From the NCBI GenBank assembly GCA_021413735.1, contig JAIOPV010000278.1, positions 1-64,000 on the forward strand: a stretch of DNA of 64,000 nt. Direction: 5' to 3'. Below the pieces are notes generated by a model that searched no databases, had not been told where the DNA came from, and was given only the letters and a program-made list of their open reading frames with translations. A program made the position numbers and the translations under genes. Below, one piece after another: positions 9,333 to 18,629 of the stretch. Source of the DNA: Planctomycetota bacterium. GTDB taxonomy: Bacteria; Planctomycetota; Planctomycetia; Gemmatales; Gemmataceae. Within the stretch, counting starts at the first letter, position 1. Every line of letters begins with the position of its first letter.

Positions 9333-10871
9333 TCAACCTGCGGCGGTCTTCGGGCCCGTTTCTTTCACCACCTCGGTCGGAATGCGATTGTACAAGTGCG
9401 TCATTTCGCGGAGGCGGTCGATCACCTCCGGCTTGAACTGATCGAGCCGGAACCGCCAACGCCAGTTGCCCTCTGCGATGCCGGGCTTGTTCATGCGTGC
9501 CTCGTTCCCCAAGCTCAACACATCCTGCAATGGAGCCACCGCCACCGATGCCACCGACGCCCACGCAAGGCGAATCAATTCCCACGCCGCGTCGTTGATG
9601 TAGTGGCCGAGCGTCATGCCGAGGTATCGCTTGTCCTGTTCCTGAAGGCTGGTGAACCAGCCGTTCACGGTTTCGTTGTCGTGTGTGCCCGTGTAGCACG
9701 CGCTGTTCGGAACGTAATTGTGCGGCCAGTGAATGTCCTGCGGGCCGTTCAACGCGAACTGCAACACACGCATTCCAGGCAAGCCGAGACCATCACGCAG
9801 CGCGATCACATCGGGCGTGATGAGGCCGAGGTCTTCCGCGATGAGCGGTAACCCGCCGAGCGCCGTGCGAAGTTTCGTGAACAGCTTCATGCCGGGGCCA
9901 TCCACCCACTTCCCCTTGCGGGCCGTCTTCTCAGCCGCGGGAATGTGCCACGCCTGAGCGAACCCGCGGAAGTGATCCAGGCGAATGATGTCCACCTGCT
10001 TCAGTTGCCGTTTGAGGCGTTCGATCCACCACGAGTAGCCCGTCTTCTCCATGCGGGTCCAGTCGTAGATGGGGTTGCCCCAGTGCTGGCCGTCTGCGGC
10101 GAAGTAATCCGGCGGTACCCCTGCAACGACCGTCGGGTTCAGTTCTGCATCGAGCAAGAATTGATCGTGATTCGCCCACACGTCGGCCGAGTCCGGAGCC
10201 ACGAAGATCGGAGCGTCGCCGAGAATCTTGACGCCGCGTGCCGCCGCGAACGCACGGAGCTGCGTCCACTGGCGATCGAACAGGAACTGCCCGAACTTGT
10301 GCATCAACACTTCGTTCGCGAGTTCCTTGCCGATGGCTGCGAGCGCTGTGGGCTTGCGATGCAGCAGATCCTTCGGCCAGTCGGGCAACGCCAGTCCGCC
10401 GAGGGAATCGCGGATCGCGGTGTACAAGGCGAAGTCGTTGAGCCACGACGCCTCAATCACCATGTACTCTTCGAACGCGGCCTTCAAGTTTGCCGCTTTG
10501 CCAGCGCGGAAGTTTCCCCACACTTCGTGCAACAACGCTGTCTTGAACGGGTTCGCAAGACCGTAATCGACTTCGTGGTCGGGGAAGCTTTTGCCAGCCC
10601 AGAACGATGAGTTCACGAGGCCATCGCGTTCGAGCAGATCGGGGCTGAGGAGCTTGATGGCACCCGCGAACGCCGAGAACGACTGATATGGCGAATCGCC
10701 TGCACCGGTTGGGCCAAGCGGAAGAATCTGCCACCAAGTTTGCTTCATCGCGGCAAGCGTTTCGACCCACCGATACGCGATGGGTCCGAGGTCACCGACC
10801 CCGAACTGCCCCGGCAAGCTAGTCGGGTGAAGCAAGATGCCCGAAGAACGGGTGATGGTGGGAATCGACAT
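9333..10871 (-). CDS. malQ: 4-alpha-glucanotransferase (amylomaltase, GH77)
   Basis: 512 residues, the usual size for bacterial MalQ. It transfers alpha-1,4-glucan segments in maltodextrin and glycogen turnover. Visible GH77 landmarks are the start SSGILLHPTSLPGQFGVGDLGP, WWQILPLGPTG, the nucleophile region IIRLDHFRGF, LIAEDLG with the acid/base Glu, and YTGTHDNET with the third carboxylate. The frame extends upstream to 11000 through repeat sequence; the ATG at 10871, just before the conserved start, is preferred. A branching enzyme is encoded 8 kb away. Confidence 0.95.
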   Translation of the reverse strand: MSIPTITRSSGILLHPTSLPGQFGVGDLGPIAYRWVETLAAMKQTWWQILPLGPTGAGDSPYQSFSAFAGAIKLLSPDLLERDGLVNSSFWAGKSFPDHEVDYGLANPFKTALLHEVWGNFRAGKAANLKAAFEEYMVIEASWLNDFALYTAIRDSLGGLALPDWPKDLLHRKPTALAAIGKELANEVLMHKFGQFLFDRQWTQLRAFAAARGVKILGDAPIFVAPDSADVWANHDQFLLDAELNPTVVAGVPPDYFAADGQHWGNPIYDWTRMEKTGYSWWIERLKRQLKQVDIIRLDHFRGFAQAWHIPAAEKTARKGKWVDGPGMKLFTKLRTALGGLPLIAEDLGLITPDVIALRDGLGLPGMRVLQFALNGPQDIHWPHNYVPNSACYTGTHDNETVNGWFTSLQEQDKRYLGMTLGHYINDAAWELIRLAWASVASVAVAPLQDVLSLGNEARMNKPGIAEGNWRWRFRLDQFKPEVIDRLREMTHLYNRIPTEVVKETGPKTAAG

Positions 10872-10940
10872 GCGTGTCCTCGTGACGGCAATTCGGCTTC
10901 CTTTCGGAGTATCGGGAGCGGGGAGAAGAGAACAGAGAGA

Positions 10941-11095
10941 AAGGCAAGAAGAGTATTCACCGCAGAGGGCGCAGAGGGCGCGGAGAAAGGCAAAAGGCAA
11001 AGATAAGAGGAGTGTCAGAAACCCTGTATTCTCTCGCTCTTGATGGTCTCTCTGCGCCCCCCGCGCCCACTGCGGTGAATACTCTTCTTGCCTTT
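10941..11095. repeat. large inverted repeat (TTCACCGCAGAGGGCGCAG family)
   Basis: Left arm 10941-10984 and right arm 11050-11095 are imperfect reverse complements around AAGAGTATTCACCGCAG. The left arm contains a tandem GCAGAGGGC duplication. It fills the spacer between malQ and the upstream minus-strand gene, whose stop codon overlaps the end of the right arm. The type of sequence is common between genes in planctomycete genomes. Confidence 0.8.
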
Positions 11096-11657
11096 ATCCG
11101 TTAAGAACGGCGATGACTGCTCCGAGGCCGCCGTCGCCGGTCAGTTCACGCATCGGAAGCATCCCGAGATAGCGTCGCCGGGCTTCGTTCACGATGGCGA
11201 TGTCGGTCGGATCGCCACCCACGAGCAGAGCATGTGCGTGAGCCATCACGGCGCTCTTCAATGTGTTCGCCTGCACGCGAATCGTGTTCGGCACCCACCG
11301 CCCCGGATGTAAATGCAGATATCGCCCGTCCGCCGGCCCAAGTCGGATGGTCCATTTTGCGCCGTCGGGCAACTCGATCATCGAGTATTCGCCCTGCGCT
11401 TGCAGCCAGGCCGACAACGGCTCGAATGACAACCGATCAGCGGTGCGAAGTTGCGTGACGACATGCTCCCCAATTTCCGCTGGCGTAAACGACCCGGTGT
11501 AAAGGTCCATGAGCCGTGCCCCGACGACCGCCATTTCGGAGACGAGAGAATCTACGCCCGCACTACCACCCGCGACCGCCTGATCGATGCGCCAGCGAAT
11601 CCAACCGGCGTGGTGTTTCCAGGTGTTCAGCAAAACGGGATGTGGGGGATCGTTCAC
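11094..11657 (-). CDS. conserved hypothetical protein
   Basis: 187 residues, soluble, no signal peptide or membrane segment. A region rich in conserved-looking residues (HHAGWIRWRIDQ, then GARLMDLYTG) is followed by EHVVTQLRTADRL and a C-terminal ARRRYLGMLPMRELTG. I do not recognise the family. The strand and start are supported by clean codon use and by absence of a better frame on the other strand. An intrinsic-terminator-like hairpin lies 32 bases upstream of its start, on its own coding strand. Confidence 0.7.
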   Translation of the reverse strand: MNDPPHPVLLNTWKHHAGWIRWRIDQAVAGGSAGVDSLVSEMAVVGARLMDLYTGSFTPAEIGEHVVTQLRTADRLSFEPLSAWLQAQGEYSMIELPDGAKWTIRLGPADGRYLHLHPGRWVPNTIRVQANTLKSAVMAHAHALLVGGDPTDIAIVNEARRRYLGMLPMRELTGDGGLGAVIAVLNG

Positions 11658-11688
11658 AGCAACAACCTCGGATATGGCTCGCCTCCAA

Positions 11689-11716
11689 GAAAAAAGCCTG
11701 GGTTGCCCCAGGCTTA
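11689..11716 (-). terminator. intrinsic terminator or leader attenuator on the minus strand
   Basis: A 9-base-pair stem (AAGCCTGGG with CCCAGGCTT, 4-base loop) is followed on the minus strand by six Ts. This is the best Rho-independent terminator in the window. It has no annotated minus-strand gene before it: the sequence upstream on that strand (11717-11955) is non-coding. It therefore either ends a small RNA or acts as an attenuator in the leader of the gene starting at 11657. Confidence 0.65.
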
Positions 11717-11955
11717 AAAGAATGTCAACCGCTGCAAGTTTGCAAGGCTATGGTTGCAGTTTCGGCCTGTGAGGACCGAAGCCTCTTTTGCAAAAAGGGT
11801 GCGTGTAAGCCTTGCCGGTCGGTCAGCGATTGACGTGGAAAGGACGCCACAGAAATACGGCAGGTTCGCGCGAACTTCCTGTTTCTGCAAACTGGACAAC
11901 TCCCTGCATCAGCCCGATACTGGCCTGCGCTTCTTTCACACAATGAGGACTCTCC
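11717..11955. other. structured non-coding stretch, possible small RNA or 5' leader
   Basis: No convincing coding frame. Several complementary runs are visible, including CAGAAA/TTTCTG enclosing the perfect palindrome GTTCGCGCGAAC (about 11837-11887), TTCGGCC with GGACCGAA (11761-11780), and CTTTTGCAAAAAG (11784-11796). On the minus strand it leads directly into the terminator at 11689-11716. On the plus strand it is the upstream region of the DUF1080 stub. It matches no RNA family I can identify by eye. Confidence 0.35.
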
Positions 11956-12147
11956 ATGCGACCGTTTGCCGTGATTCTCACCGGGTGCCTTGCCGTGTTC
12001 GCGGCAACCGCTGCCCCGAATGCCGACTTGCCGAAACCCGAGAAGTTCGACGACACCGGCTTCGTAAGCATCTTCGACGGGAAGACGCTTGATGGCTGGA
12101 AGATATCGGCGAACGTCGAATTCACGGTCGTCGTCATGCAGGAGTAA
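11956..12147 (+). pseudogene. truncated DUF1080 (3-keto-disaccharide hydrolase-like) gene, 5' stub
   Basis: 63 codons: a signal peptide (PFAVILTGCLAVFAATAA) and the start of a DUF1080 domain, FVSIFDGKTLDGWKIS followed by NVEFTV, then a stop. Full-length members are roughly 200 residues or more and bind or cleave sugars in the periplasm. The remaining domain is not found downstream in any frame. The stub may still be translated and exported. Confidence 0.6.
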
Positions 12148-12152
12148 GGATC

Positions 12153-12377
12153 GTGCAAGAGGGTCCGACGCTGGTGCATGCGTTGGATGCCCACATCACG
12201 CACCCGAGTCCGTTTACAGTGGAAGACCTGCTGCCGTACCGGAACGCACAAGTGCCACAGTCCCAGCAAGAGGCCATGAAACGACGCAAGATTATGAAGA
12301 AGGCACGATCCAAGAAGCAACGGCCAATACTCATGGCCGACTTGGAGCGGAGGTATCGCGAATCGCCTGAGTTTTAG
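12153..12377 (+). CDS. small basic hypothetical protein, GTG start
   Basis: 74 codons starting with GTG at 12153, 5 bases after the stub's stop, with GGAG/AGGA just upstream. The second half is very basic (KRRKIMKKARSKKQR) and ends in a charged helix (MADLERRYRESPEF). The N-terminal VHALDAHITHPSPFTVEDLLPYR looks structured. No family recognised. It may be a real gene uncovered by loss of the DUF1080 body, or a chance frame. Confidence 0.4.
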   Translation: MQEGPTLVHALDAHITHPSPFTVEDLLPYRNAQVPQSQQEAMKRRKIMKKARSKKQRPILMADLERRYRESPEF

Positions 12378-12417
12378 CCCTCACCCGGATCGTTGATTAT
12401 TAATCGGAGAGCGATCG

Positions 12418-13485
12418 ATGCGTCTTGGATGGAACGATTTCGATCCACCTCCCGCTGAACCCGCAACGGAACTCCCGAAGGAGCCGGTTTCGCGTGGTTG
12501 TGGGACGGTGCTCGCCTTGGTGTCGCTCCCGTTGATTGTGTGCTTCCTCATCTGTGCCGGAATTGAAGCAATCGTCCAGGTTCCGGTCATCGTGGGCTTC
12601 GGGTGGCCGTGGTATCTGAAGCGAGTGGTGCCGCAACTGAGCCCTGATCCGTGGGTGGTCGGCACGGCTATCGTGTGCCTCGTCGGGTTCACGCTCGGCT
12701 CACACAAGTTCCTGAAGTGGCTTTACGCGGCGTCCTCGACCGAGCCGCGACACTGGCGTTGGAAGTGGACCGCGTTGCTCGTCGGGTTGGTCGTGCTGAT
12801 GTTCACGGCCGGTATCGCCTTCATCGGCATGATTCATCAGACGAGTTGGATCGTGCGTTCACCGGAGTCACTGGTCCGAAGCAGTTGGGAGGCTGCGCCT
12901 CGGAGGACATCCGCCAACAACCTCAAGCAGATGGGCCTCGCGACGCACGGCTACCACGACAGCTTCTTAACCTTGCCGCAAGTACAGTTCGACGCCAACG
13001 GTCGCGCGATGCACTCGTGGCAAACGCAGTTGCTCCCGTTCCTGGAGCAGAACAACGTTTACTCGCAGATCGACCTCAAGAAGCCGTGGAACGATCCACG
13101 CAACGCCGAACCGATGCGTGCAATCATCAAGCCGTTTCTGCACCCGAGTCATCCCTGGGAACCGGTAAACGGCTACGCTGTGAGCCACTACGCACCAAAT
13201 GTTCACGTCGTGTTCGGGGACACGCCGCGAACGCTGGAGAGCTTTCTGAAGGGCACGTCGAACACGATTCTGGCTGGCGAAGTGTCGGGGAACTTCCGAG
13301 CGTGGGGCGATCCGCTGAACGCCCGCGATCCACGATTCGGCACGACGGGCCATCCACAGGGTTTCGGCGGCCCGAATGGGAAGCCCGCTCAGTTCCTCAT
13401 GCTCGACGCATCGGTTCGCCAGTTCGACCCGAAGGAACTCGAAGAAGCCCTCCGCATGGCCGATCCCGTCACTCCACGAAGATGA
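12418..13485 (+). CDS. DUF1559-domain membrane protein
   Basis: 355 residues. Three hydrophobic segments at about 29-62, 80-98 and 118-140 precede a DUF1559-type region: RRTSANNLKQMGLATHGYHDSF, then WQTQLLPFLEQNNVY, then SNTILAGEVSGNF. Unlike most DUF1559 proteins it lacks the N-terminal prepilin [16 protein letters not shown] segment and is anchored by several helices instead. The last codons overlap the stop end of the opposing cytochrome gene by 17 bases. Confidence 0.8.
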   Translation: MRLGWNDFDPPPAEPATELPKEPVSRGCGTVLALVSLPLIVCFLICAGIEAIVQVPVIVGFGWPWYLKRVVPQLSPDPWVVGTAIVCLVGFTLGSHKFLKWLYAASSTEPRHWRWKWTALLVGLVVLMFTAGIAFIGMIHQTSWIVRSPESLVRSSWEAAPRRTSANNLKQMGLATHGYHDSFLTLPQVQFDANGRAMHSWQTQLLPFLEQNNVYSQIDLKKPWNDPRNAEPMRAIIKPFLHPSHPWEPVNGYAVSHYAPNVHVVFGDTPRTLESFLKGTSNTILAGEVSGNFRAWGDPLNARDPRFGTTGHPQGFGGPNGKPAQFLMLDASVRQFDPKELEEALRMADPVTPRR

Positions 13486-16303
13486 ACTCCTTCGCGTTGA
13501 ACAGGACGTGCGCCAGATCGGTCCACGCCTTCAACTCGTTCGGCTTGCCGTGTTCCTTCACTTGCTCCGCCACGAACTCGGTCGCGGCGGTCAACTCGGC
13601 CTTCGTCGGCGGGCGGCCAAACGCCGTTTCGTACATGCTTCCCACTCGCTGTTCCGGCGTGCGAGCAGGAGTCGCCAGCACACGCTTCGCCCACAGCTCG
13701 GCCTGCTGAATCACGAACGGATTGTTCATCATCACCAGCGCCTGGGCGGGCACGTTCGACACCGTTCGCCGACCAATCGACGTGAACGGCGTCGGGTAAT
13801 CGAACGCCTGGAACATCGGATTCAGGAAGTTGCGACGCACCGCAAGGTAGATGCTTCGTCGGCCGTTGCCATCGAGCGGCCCCGACGCAGGCTTCCCACG
13901 ACCCACTTGGTGTTCCGTCAGGTATGGCAGCACGCCCGGCCCTTCCATCTTGGGGTCGAGCCGACCGGAGACGCAGAGGATCGTGTCGCGAATGGCTTCT
14001 GCTTCGAGCCGACGCACGTTCTGCTGGTGAAGCAACTTGTTCAGCGGGTCAGCAGTGACGGCCTTCGCCGCTTGCTCAGGCGTTGCCCGGCTCGCTTGCT
14101 GATACGCGCTCGTCAGCACCATGAGCCGGTGCATATGCTTGAACGACCACCCATCACTAACCATCTCGCTTGCGAGCCAATCCAGCAACTCCGGGTGCGA
14201 CGGCAACTGGCCCTGCTTGCCGAAGTCGTCGGGGGAACGCACGAGGCCCTCGGCGAAGTGATGCTTCCACAGGCGGTTCACGATCACTCGCGCAACCAAC
14301 GGATTCGACGGGTCGGTGACCGCCTTCGCGAGTTCGAGTCTCCCGCTGCCACTGCCCGCGAACGGTTTATTGCCAAACGCTTCGAGGAACGCTCGCGGTG
14401 CCTCCACGCCCGGCGTCTTGTGACTGCCACGGATGAACACACGCTCGGTGATGCCGTTGCCGTCCCGCATCGACAAGGCACGGTGTGCATCGGGAATCTT
14501 CGCCTCGATTTCCTTGATGCGAGCGACGAGTTTCTTCCCGTCCGGATGATCGACCGCAGGCAGATCGGACAACTGCACACGCATCGGCACATCGGCCGGC
14601 GGCGGGCTATCCGCGAACCACGCCTCCGAAATCGCGACGTAGCCCGGGCCGTCATCGAGGAGTTCGAGATACGCGGTCTGTCCCTTCCACATGCGAAGAT
14701 CGAGTACCATCCAACGCAGTTCGTCACCGTGATTGACGGACTGTGCGAGGCCGCCATAGATCGGGTTCTGGATGAGTTGCAGACCGTTCAGCACGAGGCG
14801 AGCTTTTGCGTCTTTGCCCGCGACACGGATTGCGAAGAACGGTTTGTCGATGTTGAACGTTGGGGACCGCACCGCCCCCGGCAGTTTGCGAACGAGTGCG
14901 CCTGAGTTCGGGAACTCGTCGGTCACACCGGGTCGGAACGCAAGGCCCGACGCATCCCAGCGAGTGCGCCAGTTGTCGCCGAACTTCTCGAATGGCGTGG
15001 ATTTCGCTCGCCACGCTTCCGCTTGCGGTGAAGTCATGGGACGGACAGGCGCAACACCGCCATTGATCGGTGGCCCAGCCGGGATCAACGCCACCAAGTC
15101 TTTCCGCAGTTGCAGCAATTCGTCGAGCAACTTCACGGTCGGGGTGGGATCCTCGATGTCGGCGCGGTTCATGCGGGAACTCGCGAGGATGCTGAACAGC
15201 GAGTAGTAATCCTTCGTGGCGATCGGGTCGAACTTGTGATCGTGACAGCGAGCGCACGAGATCGTCAGGCCGAGCACGGTCTTGCCGAACACGTCGATCT
15301 GATTGTCAATGCGGTCGGCGTGTTCGGCTCGCGAATCCACTGGCGAATGCTTCGCTTCGCCGAGCCACCAGAAGGCCGTTGCCAGCAGCGATTCGTTGAT
15401 GCCATCCTTGCCGCGTCGCGGTTGTGCGAGCAGATCGCCCGCGATGTGTTCCGTCAGGAACTTGTCGAACGGCACGTCTGCGTTCAAGGCGCGAACAACG
15501 TAATCGCGGTAACGCCAGGCTTCGGGAATCTCGAAGTCGAACTCGTGGCCGTGAGTCTCGGCGTAGCGTGCAAGGTCGAGCCAGTGACGTGCCCAGCGTT
15601 CGCCGTACTGCGGACTGGCAAGCAACTTCTCAACGACCTTCTCGAACGCTTCGGGCGACGTGTCTTTCAGGAACGCTTCCGTTTCCTCAGGCGATGGCGG
15701 CAGGCCGATGAGGTCGAAGTACACGCGACGCAAAAGCGTTCGCTTGTCGGCCTGCGGCGCGAATGACAACCCGTTGTCACTGAGTTTCGCGAGGAGGAAG
15801 GCGTCGATGGGATTGCGGATCGGCGATCGCGGGTTGCGGACTTCCGGCACCTTGGGCCGTGTGATCGGCTGGAACGACCAGTGTGTTTTCGCGCGAGCGT
15901 GCAGGTCGAACGCTTCGCCGTTCTTCGGGCCGATGGCCATATCGTCGGGCCACGGGGCACCGCCTTTCACCCAGGCGGTAATCGTCGCGATGTCGGCATC
16001 TGCCATCTTGCCCTTCGCGGGCATCTTGATGTCGCCGTCGTAGCGGATCACCTGCACGATCAGACTTTTGTCGGGCTCGCCGGCCTTCACGAGTGCGCCG
16101 GTGTCGCCGCCTTTGGTGAAGCCAGCTTTCGAGTCGAGCCGCAGACCGCCTTTGTCTTTCTTGGGGCCGTGGCACTCGACGCAGTTCGCGACGAGGATCG
16201 GCCGCACGTTCTTCTCGAAGAACTCGTTGTTCACGGGTTCGTCGGCGGTGGCAGCGTTGGCGAACGACACGAGAAGGAGCAACGCGAAGGCGGAGATGCG
16301 CAT
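13469..16303 (-). CDS. PSCyt1/DUF1549/DUF1553 planctomycete cytochrome protein
   Basis: 944 residues. Signal peptide MRISAFALLLLVSFANAATA, then one haem c motif CVECH at about 41-45 in the PSCyt1 module. A DUF1549 region follows with CARCHDHKFDP, and the DUF1553 region contains LVARVIVNRLWKHHFAEGLV. It ends with the usual NAKEFIFVE tail. The start at 16303 is chosen for the signal peptide; the open frame before it has none. No DUF1501 gene is adjacent. It stands alone, divergent from the DUF4129 gene. Confidence 0.92.
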   Translation of the reverse strand: MRISAFALLLLVSFANAATADEPVNNEFFEKNVRPILVANCVECHGPKKDKGGLRLDSKAGFTKGGDTGALVKAGEPDKSLIVQVIRYDGDIKMPAKGKMADADIATITAWVKGGAPWPDDMAIGPKNGEAFDLHARAKTHWSFQPITRPKVPEVRNPRSPIRNPIDAFLLAKLSDNGLSFAPQADKRTLLRRVYFDLIGLPPSPEETEAFLKDTSPEAFEKVVEKLLASPQYGERWARHWLDLARYAETHGHEFDFEIPEAWRYRDYVVRALNADVPFDKFLTEHIAGDLLAQPRRGKDGINESLLATAFWWLGEAKHSPVDSRAEHADRIDNQIDVFGKTVLGLTISCARCHDHKFDPIATKDYYSLFSILASSRMNRADIEDPTPTVKLLDELLQLRKDLVALIPAGPPINGGVAPVRPMTSPQAEAWRAKSTPFEKFGDNWRTRWDASGLAFRPGVTDEFPNSGALVRKLPGAVRSPTFNIDKPFFAIRVAGKDAKARLVLNGLQLIQNPIYGGLAQSVNHGDELRWMVLDLRMWKGQTAYLELLDDGPGYVAISEAWFADSPPPADVPMRVQLSDLPAVDHPDGKKLVARIKEIEAKIPDAHRALSMRDGNGITERVFIRGSHKTPGVEAPRAFLEAFGNKPFAGSGSGRLELAKAVTDPSNPLVARVIVNRLWKHHFAEGLVRSPDDFGKQGQLPSHPELLDWLASEMVSDGWSFKHMHRLMVLTSAYQQASRATPEQAAKAVTADPLNKLLHQQNVRRLEAEAIRDTILCVSGRLDPKMEGPGVLPYLTEHQVGRGKPASGPLDGNGRRSIYLAVRRNFLNPMFQAFDYPTPFTSIGRRTVSNVPAQALVMMNNPFVIQQAELWAKRVLATPARTPEQRVGSMYETAFGRPPTKAELTAATEFVAEQVKEHGKPNELKAWTDLAHVLFNAKEFIFVE

Positions 16304-16469
16304 GTGGCAGGCTCGCGAAGGCGGGAACAACAAGCGGGACGAGTTTATCTTGTTCCAGAAGGGGCAGCGCTTCAAGGTGCAACTCTCGAAACCGCAACTC
16401 ACCACAAACGTCATATCGTGTCGGGAACTCGCTCCCCATCGAGTCGCGGCACTGCGACAATGGTTTCAC

Positions 16470-18287
16470 ATGGCCACCGAACGCGAACCGCCGACCGCCA
16501 CCGATTACATCGTGACCGCACTCAGCCCCGTGCTCGTCATGCTCATGGTCGGCAGCCTCGTGTTCTTCCTCGTCGAAGTGCTGTACGAGGGGAAGTATTC
16601 CGGCCGGCTGCTGTACACGCTGTTCTTCTTCGTCGCCGGGGCGGTGCTGATCGCACGCATTGCGATCGAAACCGACGCGAGCCGGGCATCGCTATACGGT
16701 GCGTTCCTCGGCGGGGCCACCTATCTCGCATTGCTGTCGTATGTCGAGTATCCGAGCGGTTGGCTGAAATCGTTCGGCTGGCTCGTCAACCTTGGCCTCA
16801 TGGGGTTGATCTGGTGGAGTGCCCACAAGTTGACTCGCGATTGCACACACATCGACGAGAAACAAAAAGGTGCAGGCCGTGGGTTGCTGTCGGCTGCGGG
16901 GTTGGATTCAAATTCTGAGGCGAGCCCCGGACGTCAGTCCGGTGGTGAACCGGCGAAGCCCAAGAAGAAAAAGAAACGCTCCAAGTACGACACGAAACTG
17001 TGGGATTGGATCGAGCGTTACCAGAAGCACCGCGAAGCTCGCCGAGCTGCGCCGCACACTCCCGGCGTGTGGGTGATCTACTTCGCGCTCGCGGCATTGC
17101 CTCTCTTCGCAATGGGGCAATCGCTCATCAGCCCCGAAGATGCGGGTCGGCGACAGACGACATTCCTGCAAATGGTCGTGTACGTCGGCAGCGCTCTCGC
17201 GTTGCTCGTGACGACTAGCCTGCTCGGTTTGCGGCGATACTTGCGACAACGCAAGGCGAAGATTCCCATGACACTCGCGGGCGGCTGGCTCAGCCTTGGG
17301 GCGGCGTTCATCGTGGTGTTCCTCGTGATCGGAGCGTTCTTACCGCGACCGCATTCTGAAGTGCCGTGGTTCGGCATCCAACGTGCCGGTAAGTCGGATC
17401 GTGACGCCTCGAAGTACGCCATGCGCCGCGACGGATCAGGCAAGGGCGAAGGCACCGACGGCAACCAAACGAAGGCCGGCGACGGCAAAGCGAGCGGCAA
17501 GAACGGCGAGTCCGGCGGCAGCAGGGGCGAGAAAGGCGACGGACAAGGCACCGACGGCAATGACGGCGACGGCAAGGAGGGCAAATCGGGCAGCGGTGGC
17601 GAAAAAGCTGGCAAATCGGATGATTCGCGTAGCCGCGACACGAAGGGGAGCGCCAGCGATGACAATCGGAAAGGCGACGATTCCGATTCCAACAGCGACG
17701 GTTCGCGGGGAACATCGGAAGCGCAGACGCGACTCGCCGAGGCCGTGCAGAAGCTCACGAGCACGTTGAAGTGGGTCGTATTCGCGATTGTCGCTGTGCT
17801 GGTGGTGATCGCGCTTGTGCTGGTCGCGTTGCGGTATCTTGCGCCGTTCACAAACTGGGCACAGCGCCTTCTGGAAGCGATTCAGGGCTGGTGGGCGAAT
17901 CTGTTTCGTAAGGCGAACCCCGAGAGCAAGCGAGGGGGTGATGAACCGCCAAAACCGGTGCGACCGCCGCCATTCACGGAATTCTCGAATCCGTTCGCCG
18001 ATGGTTCCGCTGATGGTCGCGATCCTGCTGAGCTGACGGCATACACGTTTCTCGCGCTGGAATCATGGTCATACGATCACGATTCGGGCCGCGAACCCGC
18101 CGAGACGCCATTGGAGTTTATACTTCGCCTCAGTGAGACGTTCCCCGATCTGAGCGAGCCGTTCGCCAAGTTCGCGAAGGTTTACGCCCGAGTGAGCTAT
18201 TCCGAATCTGGACCGCCTGCGAATACTCGCCGCGTGCTGGAAGAAACCTGGGAAGGGCTGGTTCATGGCGCCGCGATTTCGGCGTAG
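16470..18287 (+). CDS. multi-span membrane protein with C-terminal DUF4129
   Basis: 605 residues. About four to five membrane helices lie in the first 290 residues, with a basic KPKKKKKR stretch between. Then comes a long low-complexity Gly/Lys/Ser/Asp linker (about 310-420), a further helix (WVVFAIVAVLVVIALVLVAL), and a C-terminal DUF4129 domain (ELTAYTFLALESW...RPAETPLEFILRL type). DUF4129 proteins usually accompany MoxR/DUF58/transglutaminase gene sets; none is present here. ATG at 16470 is the first one after the divergent gene's start that gives a sensible N-terminus. Confidence 0.82.
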   Translation: MATEREPPTATDYIVTALSPVLVMLMVGSLVFFLVEVLYEGKYSGRLLYTLFFFVAGAVLIARIAIETDASRASLYGAFLGGATYLALLSYVEYPSGWLKSFGWLVNLGLMGLIWWSAHKLTRDCTHIDEKQKGAGRGLLSAAGLDSNSEASPGRQSGGEPAKPKKKKKRSKYDTKLWDWIERYQKHREARRAAPHTPGVWVIYFALAALPLFAMGQSLISPEDAGRRQTTFLQMVVYVGSALALLVTTSLLGLRRYLRQRKAKIPMTLAGGWLSLGAAFIVVFLVIGAFLPRPHSEVPWFGIQRAGKSDRDASKYAMRRDGSGKGEGTDGNQTKAGDGKASGKNGESGGSRGEKGDGQGTDGNDGDGKEGKSGSGGEKAGKSDDSRSRDTKGSASDDNRKGDDSDSNSDGSRGTSEAQTRLAEAVQKLTSTLKWVVFAIVAVLVVIALVLVALRYLAPFTNWAQRLLEAIQGWWANLFRKANPESKRGGDEPPKPVRPPPFTEFSNPFADGSADGRDPAELTAYTFLALESWSYDHDSGREPAETPLEFILRLSETFPDLSEPFAKFAKVYARVSYSESGPPANTRRVLEETWEGLVHGAAISA

Positions 18288-18629
18288 TCAGGCGATTCCG
18301 GAATCATCCGTGATGGTTCCGGAGATGCGAAAATGTGTCTGTATGTTCATCGAGATTGTCGATGTGTGCCGCAAAGCATTTCTGACGATCGAGATAGGCG
18401 GCCGAAAGCGTCGTATCCTATGATCTGATATTCATTCTTCCGGACAGGTGACATGATTCCGGGGGTGGGTGTGCGTGTCGTCCGGAATCAAGCGTAGACT
18501 TCGTTATACCGCCTCCGTGGCCGAGCTGTGCGCGGGATACGGGTGCATTAGCTGGCGTTTGGGAGGCATTTCCGATACTTCAACCTTAGCTGTCTCCCGT
18601 CGCGTACCTGCTGCGTCCGAGCCGTCAAT
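18288..18629. other. intergenic region upstream of the branching enzyme
   Basis: 342 bases without a convincing gene. It holds several copies of a TCCGGA core: TTCCGGAATCATCC at about 18297, GGTTCCGGAGATG at about 18315, and others near 18438 and 18480. The same core recurs between 41040 and 41262. The glgB promoter should be here, but no clear -35/-10 pair is convincing. Confidence 0.4.

Noticed and set aside
11841-11870. CCACAGAAATACGGC as a possible RNase P RNA 3' signature
   Set aside because: The matching 5' motif (GAGGAAAGTCC) is absent and the stretch is too short for RNase P RNA.
16505-17851. Minus-strand frames opposite the DUF4129 gene (for example 17078..17851)
   Set aside because: Their Pro/Ser-rich translation is the mirror of the Gly/Lys-rich linker.
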